Positions 39,854 through 46,498 of a stretch of DNA of 64,000 nt are shown piece by piece. Below the pieces are notes generated by a model. It searched no databases and was not told the DNA's origin. It saw nothing but the letters and a program-made list of their open reading frames with translations. How positions within the stretch are numbered: position 1 is the first letter of the stretch; the number at the start of each line of letters is the position of its first letter. Source of the stretch: Flavobacteriaceae bacterium (GTDB lineage: Bacteria; Bacteroidota; Bacteroidia; Flavobacteriales; Flavobacteriaceae); contig CANGIF010000005.1 in the NCBI GenBank assembly GCA_947453885.1, positions 1 through 64,000 of the forward strand, written 5' to 3'. The position numbers were made by a program, and so were the translations under genes.

Positions 39854-41964
39854 TAATCAAAATACCAATTGAAAACATCGCATCTCAACCCAAGTGAAAA
39901 CCACGTGGTGCTTTCTTTTAAATAAACAGCATTTTCTTCAAATGGATTGGAACTTCTGTAAATTATTGAACCAAATAATTTCATGTTTGTATTGGGATTT
40001 ACTAAATAGCCAAGTTGCAAATCAGTCATGTATAGGGTAGTTGTATTTCCTTGCCCTACCTTTACTCCTGTATCAAAAGGTCGGTTACTGTCATAACTTA
40101 AATAAATGTTACTGCCGTAATTTGCTGGATCCGTTGTTGTATTAAAATCAAGGCCTCTAAGTCCGTAAGTGAATTTAAAATCTGCAAAATACCGCCCTTT
40201 ATTGTATCGGGTAATGAACACCAATTCTTTAAAATTGCCACCCCAAGGATGTCCCATACTTTGATTGTTGTGCCCATAATTTGTCAACGCATCTAAATGT
40301 GAATAGGTGTAAGGTCTTACGTGGTTGTATTCTACTTGCAGTAACAAGTTAGGAACATTTAAAGCGTTAAAATATTTTACACCCAATTGATAGCCCCATT
40401 TGTTTTTCCAACTATTGTTCCCTGCTTTTACTGCTGAAATTGAAAATTCATCTAACAAAAACTGTCCATAAAAAGTAACTTGATTGTTCCATTTGTACTT
40501 GGATGTAAAACCTAAAAGTGCGTTCCCATTTCTGGCAGAAGACGTAAACTCAACCGTTCGATAAAAAATAATTGGATTAACAAAATTCATATCAAAACCG
40601 CGACCGTTGGCGTTGGACCAAATTACAGATTCAAAAAAACCAATGTTCATTTTTTTAGAAATGTTGTAGCTCAAATAATGATTTGCCATGTACTTTGTAG
40701 CATACGTTTTATCTGCCGTCACATCGGTTCTAACGTCTTTTAACCACATGTACGTATTGGTGTATTTTATTTTCCAAAATGTAGTATTCATTTTTAAATA
40801 AGGATACGGACTCGCCGCATCGCCTTCTAATAAGGAACGGTAACCGTCGCCAATAAAATTCCTACCAAATCCCAACTGTAGGTTAATGAATTTATTTGCC
40901 GTAAATGTTAAATTCGCCTCTGCAGAGGGAAAGTCGTAGGCGTTCGTTTTAAATTCTTTTGCAATTCCAATACCTGGAATAATGGCTGGATTTCCTCCAT
41001 CTGGCTGAATGGATTCGGCATAACGGTTGTAATAATCCGCAAAGCGTCCTTGACTTTCGTAAATGGTGGTTGTAAAATTTAGCTGTTCGCCCAATCCGCC
41101 CTGAAACTGAAGTCCTCTTGTGTTTACAAATGTACTTTGGGTTTTGCCTGCAACTGTTTTACCCGTTTGCAAATCAAAAATTGGATTTAAGGTAAACCAG
41201 TATCCGTCGCCTTGAATTTGAACACTGTTTTCGTCCCAAATTTTTCTATTCCACCAGCCGTTACTTCCTTTTACTAGCTTTTCTGTTTCGGCTTTTAAAT
41301 CGTAATATTTAAGCACTTCCGAATACAAAAAAGGTTTTGAACCCGTATGATTGTTACTGCCAATTTGATTTAAGGCGGCATCAAAACGAGCGTAAAAACT
41401 ATGCGAAAACGGAATGTTTAAATTACTTTTAAACTGTGGTTTGTTGAATTTTTTATATACCACACTGTCAAATTCTGTAAGTGCTTTGTTTCGTGTTTTT
41501 GCAAAATTGGTTGCATCCGCAATGCGTTGCGCTTCTTTTTCGGTAGCTATTTGAGCCGCCGATTGGAGCGGAATATTTATTTTAACCGTATATTTCCCAT
41601 ACGTTGGCACACCGTTAAAAGTTGGAGGTGCTATTACCGGAAACAAATTAAACACATTTTGACTAGCGGCAACTAATTCTTTTTCGGATGCATCAACATA
41701 AAGCAGCTGGAACTTTCCCGTTTCATTTACCTCAAAAACTGCAGTTACAAATCCATTAAAATTTTGATTGGACAGCTTTTCGGGCACTTTAAAATGGGTG
41801 AAAATAAAATCTTGCACCTGCTTGTAAAAACAAGCTTCTACTAGTGCTTTGTTCTCGTTCTCGCAACCGTTAAAAACCGGAAAATGTTCGCCATTTAGTT
41901 TTGAAGTCTGACCAAAAGTGCTGCTGCTAATTAAAAGTAATAGGCCAAAAAAATAGTTTTTCAT
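39850..41964 (-). CDS. remB: RemB-like gliding-motility outer-membrane protein with N-terminal TonB-C-like domain
   Basis: 704 aa. A signal peptide (MKNYFFGLLLLISSSTFGQ) is followed by a region (about 25-135) resembling a TonB C-terminal domain: PVFNGCENENKALVEACFYKQ, FVTAVFEVNETGKFQLLYVD, and YTVKINIPL. Residues ~190-704 form a large barrel with Wzi/capsule-assembly-like features, including WWNRKIWDENSVQIQGDGYW, FTANKFINLQLGFGRNFIGDGYRS, and a closing strand WFSLGLRCDVFNWYFDY. This order agrees with my memory of proteins called RemB in Flavobacterium gliding; the name is recalled, not tested. If right, it acts at the cell surface in adhesion or mannose-type surface attachment. Confidence 0.55.
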   Translation of the reverse strand: MKNYFFGLLLLISSSTFGQTSKLNGEHFPVFNGCENENKALVEACFYKQVQDFIFTHFKVPEKLSNQNFNGFVTAVFEVNETGKFQLLYVDASEKELVAASQNVFNLFPVIAPPTFNGVPTYGKYTVKINIPLQSAAQIATEKEAQRIADATNFAKTRNKALTEFDSVVYKKFNKPQFKSNLNIPFSHSFYARFDAALNQIGSNNHTGSKPFLYSEVLKYYDLKAETEKLVKGSNGWWNRKIWDENSVQIQGDGYWFTLNPIFDLQTGKTVAGKTQSTFVNTRGLQFQGGLGEQLNFTTTIYESQGRFADYYNRYAESIQPDGGNPAIIPGIGIAKEFKTNAYDFPSAEANLTFTANKFINLQLGFGRNFIGDGYRSLLEGDAASPYPYLKMNTTFWKIKYTNTYMWLKDVRTDVTADKTYATKYMANHYLSYNISKKMNIGFFESVIWSNANGRGFDMNFVNPIIFYRTVEFTSSARNGNALLGFTSKYKWNNQVTFYGQFLLDEFSISAVKAGNNSWKNKWGYQLGVKYFNALNVPNLLLQVEYNHVRPYTYSHLDALTNYGHNNQSMGHPWGGNFKELVFITRYNKGRYFADFKFTYGLRGLDFNTTTDPANYGSNIYLSYDSNRPFDTGVKVGQGNTTTLYMTDLQLGYLVNPNTNMKLFGSIIYRSSNPFEENAVYLKESTTWFSLGLRCDVFNWYFDY

Positions 41965-42181
41965 TGTAGAAAATCTTGGTAATTTTTTTTCAAAAATAGC
42001 AAAAAGAAAACGAAAGCATTACAGTTGGCTTTACTTTCTTTATTTCGCTTAAAAAACGACCTAACCACAATACATAAGAAGTTTTGGTTCAAAGCAGCAC
42101 AATTCCATTTCGATGCTGTTTTTTTATTACAACAAACCACACTTTCAGGAGGAGTAGTTAGCTTGAGTACACTCAAAAAAA

Positions 42182-42212
42182 AACAACCCCACTATTTTAC
42201 AATGGGGTTGTT
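42182..42212 (-). terminator. Terminator of DOMON T9SS gene 1
   Basis: A 10-bp perfect stem (AACAACCCCA with TGGGGTTGTT) with A/T tracts on both sides, at the 3' end of the minus-strand gene 42236-43012. Nearly the same hairpin recurs at 43081 and 43977, one for each copy of the duplicated gene. Confidence 0.88.
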
Positions 42213-42235
42213 GTTTTACAATACGTTTTTAGCGT

Positions 42236-43012
42236 TTACTCTACCACTACATTTTTGTACGTTTTTTCCGAGCCGTTTTGCAATTCAAAAATGTAAACGC
42301 CGGTTGCCAGACCGTTTACTGCTACCTCATTGCCTTCTTTTTTGCTGTTTACAGCAATTGTTTGTACCACAGCGCCTGTTTGGTTGTAAATTACAATGGT
42401 GTTCAACCCGGTTTTGGTTTGTACCGTTAACGACCCTTTTGACGGATTAGGAAAAATTCTTGGCGCAGTTATTGAAAAATCCTCTAAAGCTAGCCATAAA
42501 TCTCTAGTAAAAATTGTTGGACTATGTTCATTACTTGTCCCGTGGTAAGCGAGAGTTGGTGTGTCGCCTTGTGCAAAAAGAATACGCATACTGGAACTGT
42601 CATTTAAAAACGTGTAATCCCCTGCCGAAACCAACGCCCTTGTAGCTACAATAGTTCTTATACCCGCCGTTACGGTGTCGGAAACAATAGTCCAACTCTG
42701 GTCCGCATCAGGCGTCGGCATGTAGTGTCCATCGTTTCCTACATAAGTAGGTGTGTAATCCCTGTCGGGCGTATCGTTCCAAATAAACATATCGGTACAG
42801 TTGTTCATTGTAATGACATTAGTGCCAAAACCTACCCCAAGCCATCTTGTGCTTTCGCCTTTTAAAGTCAAGGTTACCGTAGTGGGGCTGGTGTCTATTC
42901 TAATAGTTGTATTTGGCCAACCTAAACCATGTGTCGCAGAGGTATATTGTCCAAAAGAAGTTGTTATTGAAGCAATAATTAACAGTATAGATAATAATAA
43001 ATATTTTTTCAT
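42236..43012 (-). CDS. DOMON-like T9SS-secreted protein, tandem copy 1
   Basis: 258 aa: signal peptide (MKKYLLLSILLIIASITTSFGQ), a central ~150-residue domain and a T9SS type A sorting domain (IFPNPSKGSLTVQTKTGLNT to YKNVVVE). The centre has DOMON features: TRWLGVGFGTNVITMNNCTDMFIWN near the start (small Gly-rich turn, Met and Asp), then WTIVSDTVTAGIRTIVATRALVSAG and a late RILFAQGDTPTLAYHGT. DOMON domains bind heme or sugars; the ligand here is unknown. It is close to the neighbour at 43134-43907 and carries the same promoter and terminator, so a recent tandem duplication is clear. Copy 1 differs mainly in the loop before the sorting domain. Confidence 0.85.
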   Translation of the reverse strand: MKKYLLLSILLIIASITTSFGQYTSATHGLGWPNTTIRIDTSPTTVTLTLKGESTRWLGVGFGTNVITMNNCTDMFIWNDTPDRDYTPTYVGNDGHYMPTPDADQSWTIVSDTVTAGIRTIVATRALVSAGDYTFLNDSSSMRILFAQGDTPTLAYHGTSNEHSPTIFTRDLWLALEDFSITAPRIFPNPSKGSLTVQTKTGLNTIVIYNQTGAVVQTIAVNSKKEGNEVAVNGLATGVYIFELQNGSEKTYKNVVVE

Positions 43013-43031
43013 AGTGTTGTTTCTTTAATTA

Positions 43032-43065
43032 CAAATATAGTTTAATTCTTTTTTGGATTGACAAA
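43032..43065 (-). promoter_or_regulatory. Promoter of DOMON gene 1
   Basis: On the minus strand TTTG (43062-43065) and TATATTTG (43032-43039) are separated by 22 bases, a full Bacteroidota -33/-7 promoter, 20 bases before the start codon. It recurs almost unchanged before copy 2. Confidence 0.85.
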
Positions 43066-43080
43066 CTGCTTTTTAAACAA

Positions 43081-43111
43081 AACAACCCCACTTTTTTACA
43101 ATGGGGTTGTT
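43081..43111 (-). terminator. Terminator of DOMON gene 2
   Basis: AACAACCCCA (43081-43090) and TGGGGTTGTT (43102-43111) form a 10-bp stem with flanking A/T tracts, downstream of the minus-strand gene 43134-43907. It is the second of three near-identical hairpins. Confidence 0.88.
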
Positions 43112-43133
43112 GTTTAAAAATACTGTGCAGCGT

Positions 43134-43907
43134 TTATTCCACCACTACATTTTTGTACGTTTTTTCCGTGCCGTTTTGCAATTCAAAAATGTAAACGCCG
43201 GTTGCCAGACCGTTTACGGCTACTTCATTGCCTTCTTTTTTGCTGATTACAGCAATTGTTTGTACCACAGCGCCTGTTTGGTTGTAAATTACAATGGTGT
43301 CCAACCCGGTTTTGGTTTGTACCGTTAACGCCCCTTTTGACGGATTAGGATAAATTCTTGGCGCAGTTATTGAAAAATCCTCTAAGGCGAGTGTGGCAAA
43401 TCTAGTTATAGCTCTTGTTCCATGTACATTTGTGTCATGATATGCCAAAGTAGTGGTAGCACCTTGCGCAAATATAATTTGAAGGAATGAACTGTCGTTT
43501 AAAAACGTGTAATCCCCTGCCGAAACCAACGCCCTTGTAGCTTCTATTGTGCGGATACCCGCCGTTACGGTGTCGGAAACAATAGTCCAACTTTGGTCCG
43601 CATCAGGCACCGGCATGTAATGGTAATCGTTTCCTACATGTGTAGGGGTAAAATCCCTGTCGGGCGTGTCGTTCCAAATGAACATATCGGTACAGTTGCC
43701 CATCGCAATGACATTTGTGCCAAAACCTAAAGCAAGCCATCTTGTGCTTTCGCCTTTTAAAGTTATGGTTACTGTAGTAGGGCTGGTAACTATTTTAACA
43801 GATGTGTTTTGCCAACCTAAACCATAAGTTCCAGTAGAGTATTGTCCTAATGCAACTGGTATTGAAGCAAAAATTAAAAGTATGGATAATATTAAATATT
43901 TTTTCAT
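43134..43907 (-). CDS. DOMON-like T9SS-secreted protein, tandem copy 2
   Basis: 257 aa with the same plan as copy 1: signal peptide (MKKYLILSILLIFASIPVALGQ), DOMON-like core (TRWLALGFGTNVIAMGNCTDMFIWN, WTIVSDTVTAGIRTIEATRALVSAG, QIIFAQGATTTLAYHDT), and sorting domain ending YKNVVVE. The C-terminal quarter is nearly identical to copy 1 at DNA level, while the region before it (KMNVHGTRAITRF-type loop) differs, suggesting homogenisation of the 3' end or diversification of the binding loop. Each copy has its own promoter and terminator, so they are separate transcription units. Confidence 0.85.
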   Translation of the reverse strand: MKKYLILSILLIFASIPVALGQYSTGTYGLGWQNTSVKIVTSPTTVTITLKGESTRWLALGFGTNVIAMGNCTDMFIWNDTPDRDFTPTHVGNDYHYMPVPDADQSWTIVSDTVTAGIRTIEATRALVSAGDYTFLNDSSFLQIIFAQGATTTLAYHDTNVHGTRAITRFATLALEDFSITAPRIYPNPSKGALTVQTKTGLDTIVIYNQTGAVVQTIAVISKKEGNEVAVNGLATGVYIFELQNGTEKTYKNVVVE

Positions 43908-43926
43908 AGTGTTGTTACTTTATTGA

Positions 43927-43960
43927 CAAATATAGTTTAATTCTTTTTTGGATTGACAAA
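43927..43960 (-). promoter_or_regulatory. Promoter of DOMON gene 2
   Basis: Minus strand TTTG (43957-43960) and TATATTTG (43927-43934) with a 22-base spacer, the same arrangement and nearly the same flanks as the promoter of copy 1. The duplicated unit therefore includes promoter, gene and terminator. Confidence 0.85.
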
Positions 43961-43976
43961 CTCTAATTTTAAACAA

Positions 43977-44007
43977 AACAACCCCACTTTTTTACAATGG
44001 GGTTGTT
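43977..44007 (-). terminator. Orphan terminator of a lost third DOMON gene copy
   Basis: The third AACAACCCCA / TGGGGTTGTT hairpin (43977-43986 with 43998-44007). The bases just beyond it (tgctgtgtagcgt) match those between terminator and stop codon of copy 2 (tactgtgcagcgt), then similarity ends at about 44032. No intact gene lies upstream; the matching coding remnant is at 46173-46363. Confidence 0.8.
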
Positions 44008-44258
44008 CTTTTACAATGCTGTGTAGCGTCAAACTGTCTAAAAACCCCAAAGCTTTTTCTTCAAATAGTAGTAGTTTTTACTTGCATAAAACATTGGTTT
44101 TGCATTTTTTTATGAAGTAAAACAAGCTACTATGAGTAAATTCATTATAGGAAAAGACGGCAACCAAACCGAGTTTTTTTTGTGTAGAACAATTAAATGC
44201 TTCCGCTAGTAGTGATCGCATTATCGCTCTTTTTGTAGCTAGTCCTTCCATAAAACAA

Positions 44259-44447
44259 CCACGAATAGCTATTTCAAGACCACGAGATACTGTTTCAGAA
44301 CCACGAGATGCAATTGTGTCATCCAGAGATGCTATTGTTTTACCTAAAGATGCCATTGTGTCATGCTGAGAGGCTATTGTTTTATCTAAAGATGCCATTG
44401 CGTCATGCGGAGAGGCTATTGTTTTAGCATCAGATACCGTTGTTTAC
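44259..44447. repeat. 21-bp tandem repeat array 3, two alternating unit types
   Basis: Nine 21-bp units start at 44259, 44280, 44301, 44322, 44343, 44364, 44385, 44406 and 44427. From the third on, two types alternate: one with GATGC(A/C)ATTG(T/C)GTCA and one with GA(T/G)GCTATTGTTTTA. Units 44343 and 44385 are nearly identical, as are 44364 and 44406, so a 42-bp higher-order repeat has been copied. The last unit runs into a strong hairpin (44431-44463). On the minus strand a frame is open through the whole array (seven codons per unit), but its tail lacks any protein-like character. Bases 44033-44258 and 44464-44686 hold no gene that I can support. Confidence 0.93.
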
Positions 44448-44463
44448 CAAACAACGGCATCTG
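44431..44463. other. Strong hairpin at the end of repeat array 3
   Basis: CAGATACCGTTGTTT (44431-44445) and AAACAACGGCATCTG (44449-44463) pair over 15 bases with one mismatch around a 3-base loop. It overlaps the last repeat unit. There is no clear T run on either side, so it is not an obvious terminator. Confidence 0.75.
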
Positions 44464-44686
44464 AACTAAAATCTTTAAGCACTCCAATTAACAATCTAAA
44501 ACCTCCGAATTAAGTTTTAAAATCAGATAGAAAAAAATTAGTAGCTAATGGTGTCTTTTTTAAAACCCTTGGTTTTGCATTGAATTGTGAGGAATACCTA
44601 AAATTATTTGCCATTTCAATTATAAATAAACAACAGTGCTATTTTTTGTGTCAAAAAGGTTTTTTAGAATTTTTGGTTTTATTTTA

Positions 44687-44694
44687 TATATTTG
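44687..44694 (+). promoter_or_regulatory. -7 element reading into the cassette-like module
   Basis: TATATTTG matches the Bacteroidota -7 consensus and lies upstream of the left cassette boundary at 44778/44779. A well-spaced -33 box is not evident. If active, it would transcribe both cassette genes from outside the cassette. Confidence 0.4.
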
Positions 44695-44707
44695 AAGAGT
44701 CAATAAA

Positions 44708-44767
44708 GCGAAACAAACCTTCGCCAATCTACCCAATTTTGGGAGTATAAACGAAAGTTTATTTCGC
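44708..44767. other. Imperfect long hairpin left of the cassette boundary
   Basis: GCGAAACAAACCTTCG (44708-44723) and CGAAAGTTTATTTCGC (44752-44767) pair at 14 of 16 positions around a 28-base loop. It sits 10 bases before the GTTAGGTGCC boundary, where the folded arm of a preceding attC-like site would be. I do not find the matching outer R'' box, so its identity is open. Confidence 0.5.
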
Positions 44768-44821
44768 CTATAGACGAGTTAGGTGCCATTATAAAACTAA
44801 ACCGAACAAACAACATTACAA

Positions 44822-45529
44822 ATGATGAAATTAACAACAATTTTACTTGTGACTATAGGACTTATGACTATTAATCTCCAAAATATTCATGTAGCTAATC
44901 CAACAAAAAGTGATTCTCTAAATAAATCTTGCAATACATTATCAGCGGAATCAAAAAAATCGGCTAAATCTCAAATAGAAACATCTACTGAAAATAATAC
45001 TAATAAAGATAAAAAATGGTTTGAACTCGATGCTAATTCAATATTTCAGGATACAATTTCAAATTTAATTGGAGGTGTATTGTTCGCTCTGTTGCTTTTT
45101 GGAATTAATGAGTATGTTTTTCGGCAAAAAAATTTAACTGGTGAATGGAATACAACAAATAAAACGACAAAAACTACACGCAACCCTTACATGGGAATGT
45201 CTGTTGAATATAAAATTCATTTATTGCAACTAGGAACTCAAATTTCTGGACGAGGTGAAAAAACAAAAGACTTAAATGCAGATGGTAGTTTACATTATGA
45301 ATACCCGCCTGAAAAGAGAGTTGAATTGGAAATTGAAGGACATTATCAAAGAAATTTTCTTAGACGTTCTAAGCTATATTTACTTATTAAAGAAGATGGC
45401 ACTCTAAGAACATCTTCAACATCAATTGAATTAACAATTCCAATTTTTAAAAGAACTGAAATGAATGGTAATTTTATTTCCACAGCAGCAAATTCAAGTG
45501 GAACAAGTGTTTGGTCTAAAAATGGTTAA
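44822..45529 (+). CDS. Hypothetical membrane-anchored protein of the cassette
   Basis: 235 aa, or 234 from the second ATG. It has an N-terminal signal-like helix (TTILLVTIGLMTINLQ), a polar linker rich in Lys, Asn and Ser, one membrane helix (NLIGGVLFALLLFGINEYVF, about 78-97), and a ~130-residue cytosolic or periplasmic domain beginning LTGEWNTTNKTTKTT and ending NFISTAANSSGTSVWSKNG. The latter looks like a lipocalin-type or small beta-barrel fold (GEW start, alternating strands), but I do not recognise a family. Its last 8 bases overlap the start of the transglycosylase gene, suggesting translational coupling and a shared function. Confidence 0.7.
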   Translation: MMKLTTILLVTIGLMTINLQNIHVANPTKSDSLNKSCNTLSAESKKSAKSQIETSTENNTNKDKKWFELDANSIFQDTISNLIGGVLFALLLFGINEYVFRQKNLTGEWNTTNKTTKTTRNPYMGMSVEYKIHLLQLGTQISGRGEKTKDLNADGSLHYEYPPEKRVELEIEGHYQRNFLRRSKLYLLIKEDGTLRTSSTSIELTIPIFKRTEMNGNFISTAANSSGTSVWSKNG

Positions 45530-46127
45530 AATTATTAATTATGTTTCATATATATTAGTTCGTGGACTTTATTATATAAACCTATATATTTCAAAGGAAT
45601 TCAGAGAACTTAAAATACACTTAACCGAAAATGTATCTTTGCATTTAAATAAAGTTCAGCTTCCCGAACAATTAATAAATGCAACTATTAGCATTGAAGA
45701 CAAACGATTTTACAATCACAATGGACATGATGTCATTTCTATTTTTAGAGCAATAATCAATAATTTTTCAAACAATAGAATACAAGGAGCAAGTACAATA
45801 GAACAACAACTTGTCAGAACTATATTGAAAAATAATGAACAGACATTTAAGAGAAAATATTTTGAAATTCTTCTTTCATCTTTAATATTTAAACAATTTA
45901 CAAAAACAGAAATTATTAATCTTTATTTATCCTGTTACAAATTTCATGAAAAAATTAAAGGTGTTCATGTTATTTGTGAAAAGGAAAACTATAAAATTGA
46001 CGCACTAACACAAAAAGACATTTATGAAATTGCTGCAAGATTTAAATATCCTATGTTGACAAAAGGTAATTACATCAAATATTTGAAAAGAGTTCGGACG
46101 ATTGAAAAAATAAATAACGGCACCTAA
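45522..46127 (+). CDS. Stand-alone GT51 transglycosylase-domain protein
   Basis: 201 aa from the start MVKIINYVSYILVRGLYY; an earlier in-frame ATG (45465) lies inside the upstream gene. A hydrophobic N-terminal segment may anchor it. The peptidoglycan glycosyltransferase (GT51) motifs are visible: SIEDKRFYNHNGHD (motif 1, catalytic Glu), QGASTIEQQLVRTI (motif 2), and FKRKYFEILLSSLIFKQFTKTEIINLYLS (motif 3 region). No transpeptidase domain follows, and the C-terminal part is shorter than in monofunctional MtgA, so it may be a minimal or modified enzyme. It would polymerise lipid II or act on a related lipid-linked substrate. The 8-bp overlap with the preceding gene implies co-expression. Confidence 0.8.
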   Translation: MVKIINYVSYILVRGLYYINLYISKEFRELKIHLTENVSLHLNKVQLPEQLINATISIEDKRFYNHNGHDVISIFRAIINNFSNNRIQGASTIEQQLVRTILKNNEQTFKRKYFEILLSSLIFKQFTKTEIINLYLSCYKFHEKIKGVHVICEKENYKIDALTQKDIYEIAARFKYPMLTKGNYIKYLKRVRTIEKINNGT

Positions 46128-46173
46128 CAGCTAGAGTTTCGTTGCGTGCGTAGCACGAACAATGAAACTCCTG
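46119..46173 (+). other. attC-like folded site at the right end of the cassette
   Basis: Contains GGCACCTAAC (46119-46128), an outer stem GAGTTTC (46134-46140) with GAAACTC (46164-46170), and an inner stem CGTGC (46145-46149) with GCACG (46153-46157) around the loop gta; unpaired bases between the stems give the bipartite form seen in attC sites. It ends at the G of GTTGCC, where recombination would join G to TT. Confidence 0.55.
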
Positions 46174-46363
46174 TTGCCAGACCGTTTACCGCTACCTCGT
46201 TGCCTTCTTTTTTGCTGTTTACCGCTATTGTTTGTACCACAGTGCCTGTTTGGTTGTAAATTACACTAGTGTTCAACCCAGTTTTGGTTTGTACCGTTAA
46301 CGACCCTTTTGACGGATTAGGATAAATTCTTGGCGCAGTTATTGAAAAATCTTCTACCGCAAG
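46173..46363 (-). pseudogene. Remnant of a third DOMON T9SS gene (sorting-domain fragment)
   Basis: About 190 bases closely match the 3' part of copies 1 and 2. On the minus strand they encode VEDFSITAPRIYPNPSKG, then SLTVQTKTGLN, VIYNQTGTVVQTIAVNSK and EGNEVAVNGLATG, i.e. the start of the T9SS sorting domain. The piece is cut off at both ends: its 3' end stops exactly at the attC-like junction (46173) and its 5' end stops at the inverted-repeat element (46366). Its terminator is stranded 2.1 kb away at 43977-44007. Confidence 0.9.
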
Positions 46364-46365
46364 GG

Positions 46366-46498
46366 CAATGCCATTAAGTTAAGGAAAATCGACCCTAATT
46401 ATGTCATTTCGACGGAGGAGAAATCACATAAAGTGAGCAACTAACATGAGATGCTTCCTTGGTCAGAAGGACAACTAAAGCTTAACTTAATGACATTG
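46366..46498. mobile_element. MITE-like palindromic element (133 bp)
   Basis: The ends CAATGCCATTAAGTTAAG (46366-46383) and CTTAACTTAATGACATTG (46481-46498) are inverted repeats with one mismatch. Inside is a second dyad, GTCATTTCGACGGAGGAG (46403-46420) with ATGCTTCCTTGGTCAGAAGG (46451-46470), somewhat degenerate. The inner part resembles a dispersed palindromic repeat that I recall as common between genes in Flavobacteriia (GTCATTTCGA...TCGGAATGAC type); that is memory, not a search. It has no coding capacity and abuts the truncated DOMON remnant. The ~190 bases to its right, up to 46690, hold no recognisable gene. Confidence 0.65.

Larger units (their letters stand above)
44779..46173 (+). 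mobile_element. Orphan integron-cassette-like module carrying two genes
   Basis: The segment begins TTAGGTGCC after a G (44778) and ends with a folded 55-base site followed by G at 46173. The left end GTTAGGTGCC (44778-44787) is the exact reverse complement of GGCACCTAAC (46119-46128). Joining the two ends as a circle gives a 64-bp site whose outer boxes are ACCTAAC (consensus RYYYAAC) and GTTAGGT (consensus GTTRRRY), with an imperfect stem between them, which is the form of an integron attC site. The genes inside point the same way as in cassettes, and the second gene's stop codon lies in the R'' box. Right of the junction the DNA is a DOMON gene remnant. No integron integrase is in the window. 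Confidence 0.6.

Noticed and set aside
42025..42450. A 141-aa plus-strand ORF opposite the DOMON gene 1 end.
   Set aside because: It is antisense to a T9SS sorting domain and a terminator and has no start context or family features.
44078..44398. A 106-aa minus-strand ORF covering array 3.
   Set aside because: The repeat part is forced by the 21-bp period (a multiple of three), and the tail is low-complexity and unlike a protein. No promoter or relative supports it; it is retained only as an alternative in the findings.
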